From Saccharopolyspora sp. NFXS83 (GTDB taxonomy: Bacteria; Actinomycetota; Actinomycetes; Mycobacteriales; Pseudonocardiaceae), in assembly GCF_026241095.1 (NCBI RefSeq), contig NZ_JAPFGB010000045.1, forward strand, positions 1-39,257: a DNA stretch of 39,257 nt, given 5' to 3'. A model generated the notes under the pieces. That model did not search any database and had not been told where the DNA came from. It saw nothing but the letters and a program-made list of their open reading frames with translations. Made by a program: the position numbers and the translations under genes. Positions within the stretch are counted from its first letter, which is position 1; the number at the start of each line of letters is the position of its first letter. Below, piece after piece: positions 19,740 through 27,623 of the stretch.

Positions 19740-20717
19740 ATGCGCCGTCGCCGTTCCGTTCCGCTGCTGGCCGCCGCGGCCGTGCTGCTCGCTACGGCGG
19801 GCCCGGCCACCGCGGCGCCCCCGGCCGCGACGGGGACCCTCGACTACCTGCGGGCCGTGTCCGGCACGAACACCATCAGCGGGCAGCACAACAAGGAACC
19901 GCTGTCGAACCCGACGCGCTGGACGCAGCAGGTCCACGACATCACGGGGGACTACCCGGGGCTGTGGGGCGGGGACCTGCTGTTCTCCGAGGCCGATGTG
20001 CGCGACCGGCAGAACCTGGTCGACGAGGCGATCAACCAGTGGAACAACGGCGCGCTGGTCAGCCTCACCTGGCACGTGTGCCCGCCGACTCAGGGATCGT
20101 CGTGCACGTGGGACGACGGGGTGCGGGCCGAGCTCTCCGACGAGCAGTGGCGGGAGCTCATCACCGACGGCACGCCGCTCAACCAGGCGTGGAAGGCCCG
20201 GCTGGACGAAGCGGTCCCGTACCTGCGCCAGCTGCAGGACGCCGGGGTGCAGGTGCTGTGGCGTCCGCTGCACGAGATCAACGACGGCTGGTCCTGGTGG
20301 GGCGGGCGCCCCGGACCCGAGGGCAGCGCCGCGCTGTACCGGATCACCCACGAGCACCTGACCGGGCAGGGCCTGACGAGCCTGGTGTGGAACTGGAACG
20401 TGAAGGACTCCGACATCAGCGACCTGGGCTCGTACCGGCCCGCGGACGAGCAGGTGGACGTGGCCTCGATCGACATCTGGGAGAAGGCCGCCCCCACCGA
20501 CGCCGACTACCAGGCCATGCTCGCGGTGGCGGGAGACCGGCCGATCGCGCTCGGCGAGGTCGGCACCACTCCCACTCCGGAACTGCTCGACGCCCAGCCG
20601 CTGTGGACGTACTTCATGCTGTGGGCGGAGTACCTCGACGACCACGACCCGGCGGAGCTCCAGCGCACCTACTGGGACGACCGGGTCCTTGTCCTCGACG
20701 AGATGAGCCGCGGCTGA
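19740..20717 (+). CDS. Exported beta-mannanase, glycoside hydrolase family 26
   Basis: Endo-1,4-beta-mannanase that would cut mannan or galactomannan outside the cell. The 325-residue protein has a Sec signal (RRRR, a hydrophobic core, ATAAP near 26) and a single GH26 barrel without carbohydrate-binding modules. Visible motifs are ISGQHNKEP, WGGDLLFSEADVR, the acid/base E179 in RPLHEIND followed by WSWWGG, VWNWN, and the nucleophile E273 in ALGEVGT. ATG 19740 follows GGAGG with a 5-nt spacer. The exported GH2 and epimerase genes 3-5 kb upstream could act on the same galactomannan, but they are not in one operon with it. Confidence 0.9.
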   Translation: MRRRRSVPLLAAAAVLLATAGPATAAPPAATGTLDYLRAVSGTNTISGQHNKEPLSNPTRWTQQVHDITGDYPGLWGGDLLFSEADVRDRQNLVDEAINQWNNGALVSLTWHVCPPTQGSSCTWDDGVRAELSDEQWRELITDGTPLNQAWKARLDEAVPYLRQLQDAGVQVLWRPLHEINDGWSWWGGRPGPEGSAALYRITHEHLTGQGLTSLVWNWNVKDSDISDLGSYRPADEQVDVASIDIWEKAAPTDADYQAMLAVAGDRPIALGEVGTTPTPELLDAQPLWTYFMLWAEYLDDHDPAELQRTYWDDRVLVLDEMSRG

Positions 20718-20723
20718 CGGCGG

Positions 20724-20898
20724 AAAGGCCCGGAGCTGCTGCGCTGGCAGTTCGAACCGACCTGGTCGTTGTTCGAGCACCCCCTGGAAGCGGATGGCGG
20801 ACGCCGACTTCCGGGAGGAGTCCGCACCGCACTGCTGGACGCTGCGCTCGAGCGCCGGAGGCGGCTGGACGCCGGCGCCCGTCCCCGGGCTCGCCGTG
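20724..20898 (+). pseudogene. Frameshifted remnant of a DinB-family gene
   Basis: Two frames together read like the start of a DinB/maleylpyruvate-isomerase-like protein. Frame one (from about 20733) gives ELLRWQFEPTWSLFEHPLE. After a frame change, 20794-20896 gives MADADFREESAPHCWTLRS, then an SAGGGWTPAPVPGLAV segment. Family members typically read LLRWQFELTWSLFEYHL, then DADFLWEPAAHCWTVR, then VP, as I recall. There is no further domain after 20898, so the gene is both frameshifted and truncated. Assignment rests on recalled similarity. Confidence 0.5.
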
Positions 20899-20899
20899 A

Positions 20900-21994
20900 T
20901 CAGGTGTCGTAGTCGACGGTGACTTCGTCGGTGACGGGCAGGGATTGGCAGGTGAGCACGAATCCAGCGTCCACTTCGGACTGTTCGAGGGCGAAGTTGC
21001 GGCGCATCACGACTTCGCCGGAGGTGACCTGGGCTCGGCAGGTGCCGCAGACGCCGCCCTTGCAGGCGAACGGCAGGTCGGGACGGGACCGCTGAGCTCC
21101 GTCGAGCACCGGGACGTCGCGCGGCAGCGACAGCGTGCTGGTGCGGCCGTCGAGCACCACGGTCACGTCGCTGCGCGCACCGGTCGGTGGGGCGTCCTCC
21201 GGCCGGATCGGGTTCGGCGGCGGCTCGTCGACGTAGAACAGCTCCTGGTGCACCTGCTCGCGGGCGACGCCGAGCCCGGTGAGCACGTCCTGCGCGGCGG
21301 TGACCATGCCGTACGGACCGCACAGCCACCAGTGCGCCTCCCCGTCCACCGGGATCAGCACGCCCAGCAGCGCTTTCAGCTTCGCCGCGTCGAGGCGCCC
21401 GGACACCAGCTCCGACTCGCGCGGTTCGCGGGAGAGCACGTGCACCAGGTCCAGCCGGGCCGGGTAGCGGTCCTTGAGGTCGGCGAGCTCGTCGGCGAAC
21501 ATCACCGTGTCGCTGCGCCGGTTCCCGTACACCAAGGTCACGTCCCCGCCGCTCTCCCGCAGCACGCTCGCCGCGATCGAGAGCACCGGTGTGATGCCGG
21601 AACCCGCCGCGATCAGCACGTGCCTGCCGGTCGCGCTCAGGTCGGGGGTGAACGATCCGGACGGCGGCGCCACGTCGATCAGATCGCCGGGGCGCACCTC
21701 GTCCACCAGCCAGGCGGAGAACAGCCCGTCCGGCACCAGCCGCACCCCGATGCGGGGACGCTCCCCCACCGGCGCGCAGATCGAGTAGGAGCGGCGGTGC
21801 TCGCCGTCGGCTCCGACGCGGCGCAGCGTGAGCGACTGGCCGGGGCGGAACGCGAACTCGGCGGCGAGTTCTGCGGGCACGTCGAAGGTGACGGCGACCG
21901 CGTCCTCGCACAGCCGGTCCACCGCGGCCACCCGCAGCGGGTGGAAACCGGTGCCGCGGCGCGAAGTCACCGGCCCGTCCATCGTGGAAGTCAC
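20900..21994 (-). CDS. paaE: Phenylacetyl-CoA epoxidase, NADPH reductase subunit
   Basis: Passes electrons from NADPH through FAD and a 2Fe-2S centre to the diiron subunit PaaA. The 364-residue protein has an N-terminal FAD domain (RRSYSICAP), a nucleotide-binding domain (LIAAGSGITPVLSIAASVL) and a C-terminal plant-type ferredoxin domain with cysteines in ACKGGVCGTC and LTCQSLP. This is the PaaE layout. I chose GTG 21994, which follows AAGGAG and lies 2 nt past the paaD stop; ATG 21982 is an alternative. It is the last gene of the paaABCDE operon. Confidence 0.95.
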   Translation of the reverse strand: MTSTMDGPVTSRRGTGFHPLRVAAVDRLCEDAVAVTFDVPAELAAEFAFRPGQSLTLRRVGADGEHRRSYSICAPVGERPRIGVRLVPDGLFSAWLVDEVRPGDLIDVAPPSGSFTPDLSATGRHVLIAAGSGITPVLSIAASVLRESGGDVTLVYGNRRSDTVMFADELADLKDRYPARLDLVHVLSREPRESELVSGRLDAAKLKALLGVLIPVDGEAHWWLCGPYGMVTAAQDVLTGLGVAREQVHQELFYVDEPPPNPIRPEDAPPTGARSDVTVVLDGRTSTLSLPRDVPVLDGAQRSRPDLPFACKGGVCGTCRAQVTSGEVVMRRNFALEQSEVDAGFVLTCQSLPVTDEVTVDYDT

Positions 21995-21996
21995 CG

Positions 21997-22506
21997 TCAG
22001 ATCTCCTTGACGTGCTCGAAGGGTTCGGCGCAGTCGGTGCAGCGCCGCAGCGCCTTGCAGGCGGTGGCGCTGAACCGCGACAACTCCTCGGTGCGCGGCG
22101 AACCGCAGCGGGGGCAGCTGACCCGAGCCCGCGGCGGCTCCAGCCGAAGCGGCACCGGGCCGCCGCGGGGCGGTGCGGCGCCCGGTGGGGCGATGCCGTG
22201 CTCGGCGAGCCTGCGCCGCCCGCGCGCGCTGATCCAGTCGGTGGTCCACGGCGGGTCCAGCGCCGTGCGCACCCGCACGTGCTCGAACCCGCCCGCGGTG
22301 AGGCCGCGGTGCACGTCGGCGCGCATCTCGGCCATCGCCGGGCATCCCGAGTACGTCGGGGTGAGCGTCACGACGACGGTGCCATCGCCGGCGATCTCGA
22401 CGCCGCGCAGCACACCCAGGTCCGCCAGGGTGAGCATCGGCAGCTCGGGGTCGGTCACCGCCTCGGCGATCTCCCGGGCGCGGGGCAGTCCGGTCGCGGT
22501 CGTCAC
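21997..22506 (-). CDS. paaD: Phenylacetyl-CoA epoxidase accessory subunit PaaD
   Basis: Iron-sulfur/metal maturation factor needed for the epoxidase (SufT/MIP18-like domain). The N-terminal half carries AREIAEAVTDPELPMLTLAD and TPTYSGCPAM, and the C-terminal half has a four-cysteine ribbon, SCPRCGSP ... CKALRRCTDC. The 169-residue length fits the family. The start GTG 22506 overlaps the paaC stop by 4 bp (GTGA), indicating translational coupling. Confidence 0.94.
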   Translation of the reverse strand: MTTATGLPRAREIAEAVTDPELPMLTLADLGVLRGVEIAGDGTVVVTLTPTYSGCPAMAEMRADVHRGLTAGGFEHVRVRTALDPPWTTDWISARGRRRLAEHGIAPPGAAPPRGGPVPLRLEPPRARVSCPRCGSPRTEELSRFSATACKALRRCTDCAEPFEHVKEI

Positions 22507-23375
22507 CACGTCGCCTCCGGGTGCGCGCGGGCGACGCCCTGGAGTTCCGCGAGCAGCGGGGCGAGGTGCGCGGTGTGCTCGCCGACGCGCCCGGACACCT
22601 CGGCGGCGGGAGCGATCGGCGGGGCGTCCACTGTGGCCGCCGAGCACACCTGCTCCAGCACGGCCGCCACCTCCTCCAGCGTCGCGGCGGGGTCCACGCC
22701 GACGCCCTGCGCGGTCGCGTCGCGTTCGATGCCGCCGGCGGCGAACAGTTCCGGCAGGAAGGGCCGCACCTGGTCGATCCCGGCCCGCATCCGGCGATGC
22801 GATTCGGCGGTCCCGTCGCCGAGCCGCACCACCCACTGCGCCGCGTAGTCGCGGTGGTAGGCGAGTTCCTTGCCGCCCTTCACCGCGATCGCGGCCAGCA
22901 CCGGATCCTTCGACGACGCCAGCCGGGTGAACAGCGCCAGCCGCCAGCTCGACAGCACCAGCAACCGCGCCACCGTCTCCGCGAAGTCGCCGTGCGGCGG
23001 CTCGACCAGCCGCACGTTGCGGAACTCGTGGGCGTCGCGGAAGTACGCCAGCTCGTCCTCGCCGCGCACCGACTCCCCCGTCCGCCCGGCGCGCGCCAGC
23101 AGCAACCGCGCCTGGCCGAGCAGGTCGAGCGCGATGTTCGCCAGCGCCACCTCGTCCTCCAGCTCCGGCGCGCGGGTGACCCACTCGGCGAGCCGCTGCG
23201 AAGCGATCAGCGCGTCGTCGGCGAGCATCAGGCAGTACCCGGACAGCACGGCCGCGTCGACTCCCGGTGGCACGGCGGTGTCCACCCCGGCCAGCGGATC
23301 GTCGAATCCGGTGCCGAACGCCCACCGCGCGTCGTTCTGCTCGGTGAGCGCCTCGTAGGCGTTGTCGAAGGACAT
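22503..23375 (-). CDS. paaC: Phenylacetyl-CoA epoxidase structural subunit PaaC
   Basis: Ferritin-like partner that holds PaaA in the active heterodimer; family members are not thought to keep a working diiron centre. The 290-residue protein shows the PaaC pattern: YCLMLADDALIASQRLAEW, ALANIALDLLGQARLLL, EFRNVRLVEPPHGDFAETVAR and GGKELAYHRDYAAQWVVRLGDGT. ATG 23375 begins 7 nt after the paaB stop. The end overlaps paaD. Confidence 0.95.
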   Translation of the reverse strand: MSFDNAYEALTEQNDARWAFGTGFDDPLAGVDTAVPPGVDAAVLSGYCLMLADDALIASQRLAEWVTRAPELEDEVALANIALDLLGQARLLLARAGRTGESVRGEDELAYFRDAHEFRNVRLVEPPHGDFAETVARLLVLSSWRLALFTRLASSKDPVLAAIAVKGGKELAYHRDYAAQWVVRLGDGTAESHRRMRAGIDQVRPFLPELFAAGGIERDATAQGVGVDPAATLEEVAAVLEQVCSAATVDAPPIAPAAEVSGRVGEHTAHLAPLLAELQGVARAHPEATW

Positions 23376-23382
23376 GGCGGCC

Positions 23383-23685
23383 TCACATGTGCGGGACGTC
23401 GTCGGGAATGTCGTAGAACGTGGGGTGCCGGTAGACCTTGTCGCCGCTGGGCGCGAAGAACGGGTCCTTCTCGTCCGGGCTCGACGCGGTGATCGCGGCG
23501 GCCGGCACCACCCAGATGCTCACGCCCTCGTTGCGGCGGGTGTAGAGGTTCCTGGCGTTGTGCAACGCCATCCGCTCGTCCGCGGCGTGCAGCGAACCGA
23601 CGTGCACGTGGTTGAGGCCGCGCTTGCCGCGCACGAAGACCTCGTACAGCGGCCAGCTCGACCGCGCCTGCTGCTCGTCGCTCAT
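23383..23685 (-). CDS. paaB: Phenylacetyl-CoA epoxidase subunit PaaB
   Basis: Small bridging subunit of the PaaABCE complex. At 100 residues it matches the PaaB pattern [45 protein letters not shown] and a C-terminal [16 protein letters not shown] 23685 overlaps the paaA stop (ATGA), so translation is coupled. Confidence 0.95.
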   Translation of the reverse strand: MSDEQQARSSWPLYEVFVRGKRGLNHVHVGSLHAADERMALHNARNLYTRRNEGVSIWVVPAAAITASSPDEKDPFFAPSGDKVYRHPTFYDIPDDVPHM

Positions 23686-24641
23686 GCCGTCGCCTCCTCC
23701 CGTGCGGCCCGCTTCGCGGCGTGCGCCGCGGCGGCCTCCCGCACCCATTCACCCTGCTCGTGAGCGGACTTGCGGCGTTCCACGCGCTCGGCGTTGCACG
23801 CGCCCTCGCCGCTGATGACGCGCTTGAGCTCCGCCCAGTCCGGCTCGCCGAAGTCGTGCATGCCGCGTTCCGCGTTCCAGCGCAGCTCCGGGTCGGGCAG
23901 CGAGACGCCGAGCGCGTCGGCCTGCGGCACGGTCATGTCCACAAACTTCTGCCGCAGCTCGTCGTTGGTGTGGCGCTTGACCTTCCAGGCCATCGACTGC
24001 CGCGTGTTCGGCGAATCCCCGTCGGGCGGGCCGAACATCATCAGCGACGGCCACCACCAGCGGTCCACCGCGTCGCGCACCATGTCCCGCTGCGCCTCGG
24101 TGCCGCGCATCATCGTGAGCAGCAGTTCGTAGCCCTGCCGCTGGTGGAACGACTCCTCCTTGCAGATCCGCACCATCGCCCGCGCGTAGGGCCCGTAGGA
24201 GCTGCGGCACAGCGGCACCTGGTTGCAGATCGCGGCCCCGTCGACGAGCCAGCCGATGACGCCGATGTCGGCGAAGTTCAACGTCGGGTAGTTGAAGATC
24301 GACGAGTACTTCTGCCGCCCCGAGATCAGCTTCGCGGTGAGGTCGGCGCGGTCGGCGCCCAGCGTCTCCGCCGCCGAGTACAGGTAGAGCCCGTGGCCCG
24401 CCTCGTCCTGCACCTTCGCCAGCAGGATCGCCTTGCGCCGCAACGAGGGCGCCCGCGCGATCCAGGCGCCTTCGGGCTGCATCCCGATGATCTCGGAGTG
24501 GGCGTGCTGAGCGACCTGGCGCACCAGGGTCTTTCGGTAGCCCTCGGGCATCCAGTCCCGCGGTTCGATCCGCTGGTCCCGTTCGATCGTCTCCTCGAAG
24601 GCCCGCTCCGGCGTCGTCACCTCCACCGCGCTGCTCGCCAC
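23682..24641 (-). CDS. paaA: Phenylacetyl-CoA epoxidase catalytic diiron subunit
   Basis: Forms the 1,2-epoxide of phenylacetyl-CoA. Diiron ligands are visible in the ferritin-like pairs [10 protein letters not shown] and [15 protein letters not shown]. Other PaaA signatures are [52 protein letters not shown] and the [13 protein letters not shown] loop. I chose GTG 24641 (319 residues), preceded by GGAGG with 8 nt spacing. The longer ATG at 24695 would begin inside the operator palindrome 24687-24705, leaving no room for a promoter. It is the first gene of paaABCDE. Confidence 0.93.
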   Translation of the reverse strand: MASSAVEVTTPERAFEETIERDQRIEPRDWMPEGYRKTLVRQVAQHAHSEIIGMQPEGAWIARAPSLRRKAILLAKVQDEAGHGLYLYSAAETLGADRADLTAKLISGRQKYSSIFNYPTLNFADIGVIGWLVDGAAICNQVPLCRSSYGPYARAMVRICKEESFHQRQGYELLLTMMRGTEAQRDMVRDAVDRWWWPSLMMFGPPDGDSPNTRQSMAWKVKRHTNDELRQKFVDMTVPQADALGVSLPDPELRWNAERGMHDFGEPDWAELKRVISGEGACNAERVERRKSAHEQGEWVREAAAAHAAKRAAREEATA

Positions 24642-24686
24642 GTGCGCCACCTCCACCTCTCCGTCCCGATCCCGAACCCGATCCGA

Positions 24687-24705
24687 ACCGACCATTCGGT
24701 CAGTA
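24687..24705. promoter_or_regulatory. Probable PaaR operator in front of paaABCDE
   Basis: ACCGACCATTCGGTCAGTA matches the site at 27149-27167 at 17 of 19 positions. The core is the inverted repeat ACCGA-N4-TCGGT. On the minus strand ACTGACCG-N6-CGGT resembles the palindrome reported for corynebacterial PaaR. It lies 46 bp before the preferred paaA start. Confidence 0.75.
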
Positions 24706-24804
24706 AATTTTCCCGCGCGGTCGGCCGAAAAGCAAGGCGTCCGCCCGTCTTGCCAGCGCGGCCCCGCAGAGCCCGTCCTCGGACTCGCAGACCGTCGTTC
24801 GTCC

Positions 24805-24965
24805 GTGTCCTGTCAGCGGCGAAGCCGCTGAGCAGCGACCACCAGAGCAACCGGCACCGCCGCGGGTTCTCAGCGGTTTCCTCGCGAGGACGGCTTTTCC
24901 CTCGTGGCGGAGCCACCAGGGAAAAAGATCCCGCAGCGAGGAAACCGCTGAGGTTCCGCCACCCG
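24805..24965. repeat. Dispersed nested-hairpin element, copy C
   Basis: This is the best-preserved copy. CAGCGGC-GAA-GCCGCTG (24814-24830) is followed by the outer stem TCAGCGGTTTCCTCGC (24870-24885), perfectly complementary to 24936-24951. The inner hairpin is 24895-24908 with 24912-24925 (one mismatch). It ends CTGAGGTTCCGCCACCC, 33 nt past the paaZ stop. TCCTCGCGAGGA inside the left arm is itself a 12-bp palindrome. It separates paaZ from the paaA promoter. Confidence 0.8.
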
Positions 24966-24996
24966 CCCCCATCGCGCGAAGAGCGGGAAACACGCC

Positions 24997-27045
24997 TCAC
25001 CCGGTCTGCTTGGCGACCAGGGTGAGCACGTCGTACTTCGCCACGGAGGCCCCGTCCTGGTTCGTGACGTCGGCGTCCCAGCGGACCTCGCCGTAGTCGG
25101 CGTTCTGGCGCGGGGTGATCTGCTTCGCCGTCAGGGTCACCGTGATCTCGTCACCGGGATAGGTGGGTGTGAGGAACCGCAGGTTCTCCAGCCCGTAGTT
25201 CGCCAGCACCGGTCCGGGTTCGGGCGAGACGAACAGCCCGGCCGCGAACGACACCACCAGGTACCCGTGCGCTACCTTGCCCGCGAAGAACGGGTTGGCG
25301 CGGGCCGCTTCCTCGTCGGTGTGCGCGTAGAAGGTGTCGCCGGTGAACTCGGCGAAGTGCGCCACGTCCTGCTCGGTCACGGTGCGCGGGCCCGCCACCA
25401 CGGTGTCCCCGGCGCGCAGCTGTTCCAGGTGCTTGCGGAACGGGTGCTCGTCGGTGGCGGTGCGCTCGCTGCCGGGGACCCACTGGCCGGTGATGGCGGT
25501 GAGGGTCTGCGGGTCGCCCTGCACCGCGGTGCGCTGCATGTGGTGCAGCACGCTGCGGATCCCGCCGAGCTCCTCGCCGCCGCCCGCGCGACCGGGGCCG
25601 CCGTGGACCAGCTGCGGCAGCGGCGAGCCGTGCCCGGTGGATTCGGCGGCGTCGTGCCGGTTGAGCACGAGCAGCCGCCCGTGCCGGGAGGCGGCGCCGA
25701 GCACCACGTCGCGGGCGAACTCGGCGTCGGCGGTCACGACCGAGCCGACCAGGCTGCCCTTGCCCAGGCGGGCGAGGTGCACGGCGTGCTCCGTGTCGTC
25801 GTAGGGCAGCAGCGTGCTGACCGGCCCGAACGCCTCCACCTCGTGCGGCTGGGGCTGCTCGGGGTCATCGCAGCGCAGCAGGATCGGCCCGAGGAAGGCC
25901 CCGCGTTCGGCATCGGCGCCGACCGGCTCCACCGAGTCCGGGTCGCCGTGCACGACGCGCGCGACCTCCAGCAGCGACTTCAGCGAGCGCCGCACTTCCT
26001 CCCGCTGGTCCAGGCCCGCCAGCGCGCCCATCCGCACGCCGTCGGCGCCGGGCGCTCCGACGGTGATCTCCGCCAGCTTCGCCGAGACCGCCGCGGCCAC
26101 CTCGTCGATGCGCGGCGCGGGCACCAGCGCCCGGCGGATCGCGGTGCACTTCTGCCCCGCCTTCACGGTCATCTCGGTGACGAGCTGGTCGACGAACAGG
26201 TCGAACTCGGGAGTTCCCGGCTTCGCGTCCGGGCCGAGGATCGAGCAGTTCAGCGAGTCCGCCTCGGCGTTGAACCGCACCGAGTTCGCCACCACCGCCG
26301 GATGCGCGCGCAGCCGCTGCGCGGTGGCGGCCGAACCGGTGAACGACACCAGGTCCTGGTCGGTGACGTGGTCGAGCAGATTGCCCGCACCGCCGCAGAC
26401 CAGCTGCACGGACCCTTCCGGCAGCAGCCCGGATTCGACGATGAGCTCGACCAGCCGGTGGGTCAGGTACGCCGTGCGGCTGCCCGGTTTGATCAGGCTC
26501 GGCACCCCGGCCAGGAAGGCGGGCGCGAACTTCTCCAACGGTCCCCACACCGGGAAGTTGAACGCGTTGATCTGCACCGCGACGCCCTGCAGCGAGGTGC
26601 ACAGGTGCTGGGCGACGAAGGTCCCGCCCTTGCCCAGCGGCTCCACGGCGCCGTCGAGGTATGCGGTGCCGTCGGGCAGTTCCCGGCGGCCCTTGCTGGA
26701 GTAGGTGAACAGCACGCCGATGCCGCCGTCCACGTCGAACTTCGAGTCGCCGCGCGTCGCACCCGTGCGCGCGGACAGCGCGTAGAGCTCCTCGCGGTGC
26801 TCCCGGAGGTACGACGCGAGCGATTTGAGCAGCGCCGCCCGCTGGTGGAAGGTCAGCGCCCGCAGCGCGGCACCGCCGACGCGGCGGCCGTGGTCGAGCG
26901 CGGCCCCCATGTCGATGCCCGCCGAGGAGATCCGCGCGACCGGTTCCCCGGTGACCGCGTCCGGCAGCACCACTCCCTCGTCGGCCGGGGAGTGCCATCG
27001 TCCTTGCACGAAACTGGGCAGAACCTGCACTGGCGCGCTGCTCAT
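24997..27045 (-). CDS. paaZ: Bifunctional oxepin-CoA hydrolase / 3-oxo-5,6-dehydrosuberyl-CoA semialdehyde dehydrogenase
   Basis: Opens the oxepin-CoA ring and oxidises the resulting aldehyde in phenylacetate breakdown. The 682 residues equal the E. coli PaaZ length. The N-terminal aldehyde dehydrogenase domain (1 to about 520) shows INAFNFPVWGPLEKFAPA, SFTGSAATAQ, the glutamate segment RFNAEADSLN and the catalytic cysteine in KAGQKCTAIRRA. The C-terminal MaoC hydratase (about 540-682) shows FAEFTGDTFYAHTDEEAA, with the expected Asp and His, and GKVAHGYLVVSFAAG. ATG 27045 follows GAGGAGG; an upstream GTG would add 58 non-homologous residues. It is transcribed from its own promoter, divergent from paaIKR. 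Confidence 0.95.
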   Translation of the reverse strand: MSSAPVQVLPSFVQGRWHSPADEGVVLPDAVTGEPVARISSAGIDMGAALDHGRRVGGAALRALTFHQRAALLKSLASYLREHREELYALSARTGATRGDSKFDVDGGIGVLFTYSSKGRRELPDGTAYLDGAVEPLGKGGTFVAQHLCTSLQGVAVQINAFNFPVWGPLEKFAPAFLAGVPSLIKPGSRTAYLTHRLVELIVESGLLPEGSVQLVCGGAGNLLDHVTDQDLVSFTGSAATAQRLRAHPAVVANSVRFNAEADSLNCSILGPDAKPGTPEFDLFVDQLVTEMTVKAGQKCTAIRRALVPAPRIDEVAAAVSAKLAEITVGAPGADGVRMGALAGLDQREEVRRSLKSLLEVARVVHGDPDSVEPVGADAERGAFLGPILLRCDDPEQPQPHEVEAFGPVSTLLPYDDTEHAVHLARLGKGSLVGSVVTADAEFARDVVLGAASRHGRLLVLNRHDAAESTGHGSPLPQLVHGGPGRAGGGEELGGIRSVLHHMQRTAVQGDPQTLTAITGQWVPGSERTATDEHPFRKHLEQLRAGDTVVAGPRTVTEQDVAHFAEFTGDTFYAHTDEEAARANPFFAGKVAHGYLVVSFAAGLFVSPEPGPVLANYGLENLRFLTPTYPGDEITVTLTAKQITPRQNADYGEVRWDADVTNQDGASVAKYDVLTLVAKQTG

Positions 27046-27142
27046 GGGCGGGCCGACCTCCTCGTGGCCGGCTGCGCCGCCGACCGGATGGGAACGGGAT
27101 CGCGGCGGGTTGACATCGTGACCGCCGCCACCAACACTGCAA

Positions 27143-27172
27143 TTATTAACCGACTGTTCGGTCAGTACGCAA
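27143..27172 (-). promoter_or_regulatory. paaZ promoter with operator between -35 and -10
   Basis: On the minus strand TTGCGT (27167-27172), an 18-nt spacer and TAATAA (27143-27148) form a good promoter. The spacer is filled by the PaaR-type palindrome, so bound repressor would directly exclude RNA polymerase. Confidence 0.6.
27149..27167. promoter_or_regulatory. Probable PaaR operator between paaZ and paaI
   Basis: ACCGACTGTTCGGTCAGTA has ACCGA-N4-TCGGT arms and is nearly identical to the paaA site. It lies 7 bp before the paaI start and within the paaZ promoter. TTGACA at 27110-27115 may be the paaI -35, which would place the operator at its transcription start. One site could therefore control both directions. 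Confidence 0.75.
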
Positions 27173-27173
27173 G

Positions 27174-27623
27174 GTGGTGGAGCCGTTGAGCACGGCTGAA
27201 GACGTGGCGAGACCGGCACGAGCGATGTTCGACGAGGACGACGCCTCCCGCGCGCTCGGCATCGAACTGCGCGCGGCGGCCGACGGGCGGGCCACCGCCC
27301 GCATGACCGTCACCCCGGCGATGGTCAACGGCCACGGCATCGCGCACGGCGGCTACGTGTTCCTGCTCGCCGACACCGCGTTCGCCTGCGCGTGCAACAG
27401 CCACGGCCCGGTGACCGTCGCGGCGAGCGCCGAGATCACCTTCGTCGCACCCGCCCACGCCGGCGACGACCTGCACGCCGAGGCCGCTGAGCGCACCCGC
27501 TTCGGGCGCAGCGGGATCTACGACATCACCGTGCGCCGCGGCGCGGCACCGGACGCACCGGTGATCGCCGAGTTCCGCGGCCACAGCAGAACCCTCAACG
27601 GCGGGAAGGAACCGAGGCCATGA
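27174..27623 (+). CDS. paaI: Hydroxyphenylacetyl-CoA thioesterase PaaI (hotdog fold)
   Basis: Releases CoA from stalled or hydroxylated phenylacetyl-CoA derivatives, a safety step of the pathway. The up-to-149-residue hotdog protein has the PaaI motif NGHGIAHGGYVFLLADTAFACACNS with the catalytic Asp in LADTAF, and VAASAEITFVAPAHAGDDL. The start is uncertain: GTG 27174 and 27177 lack a spaced ribosome site, whereas TTG 27186 has AAGGTGG 8 nt upstream. It overlaps paaK by 4 bp (ATGA) and heads the paaI-paaK-paaR operon. Confidence 0.9.
   Translation: MVEPLSTAEDVARPARAMFDEDDASRALGIELRAAADGRATARMTVTPAMVNGHGIAHGGYVFLLADTAFACACNSHGPVTVAASAEITFVAPAHAGDDLHAEAAERTRFGRSGIYDITVRRGAAPDAPVIAEFRGHSRTLNGGKEPRP

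Noticed and set aside
24642-24695. Upstream ATG start for paaA
   Set aside because: It would start inside the operator palindrome and lacks a good ribosome site, whereas GTG 24641 has GGAGG at the right distance.
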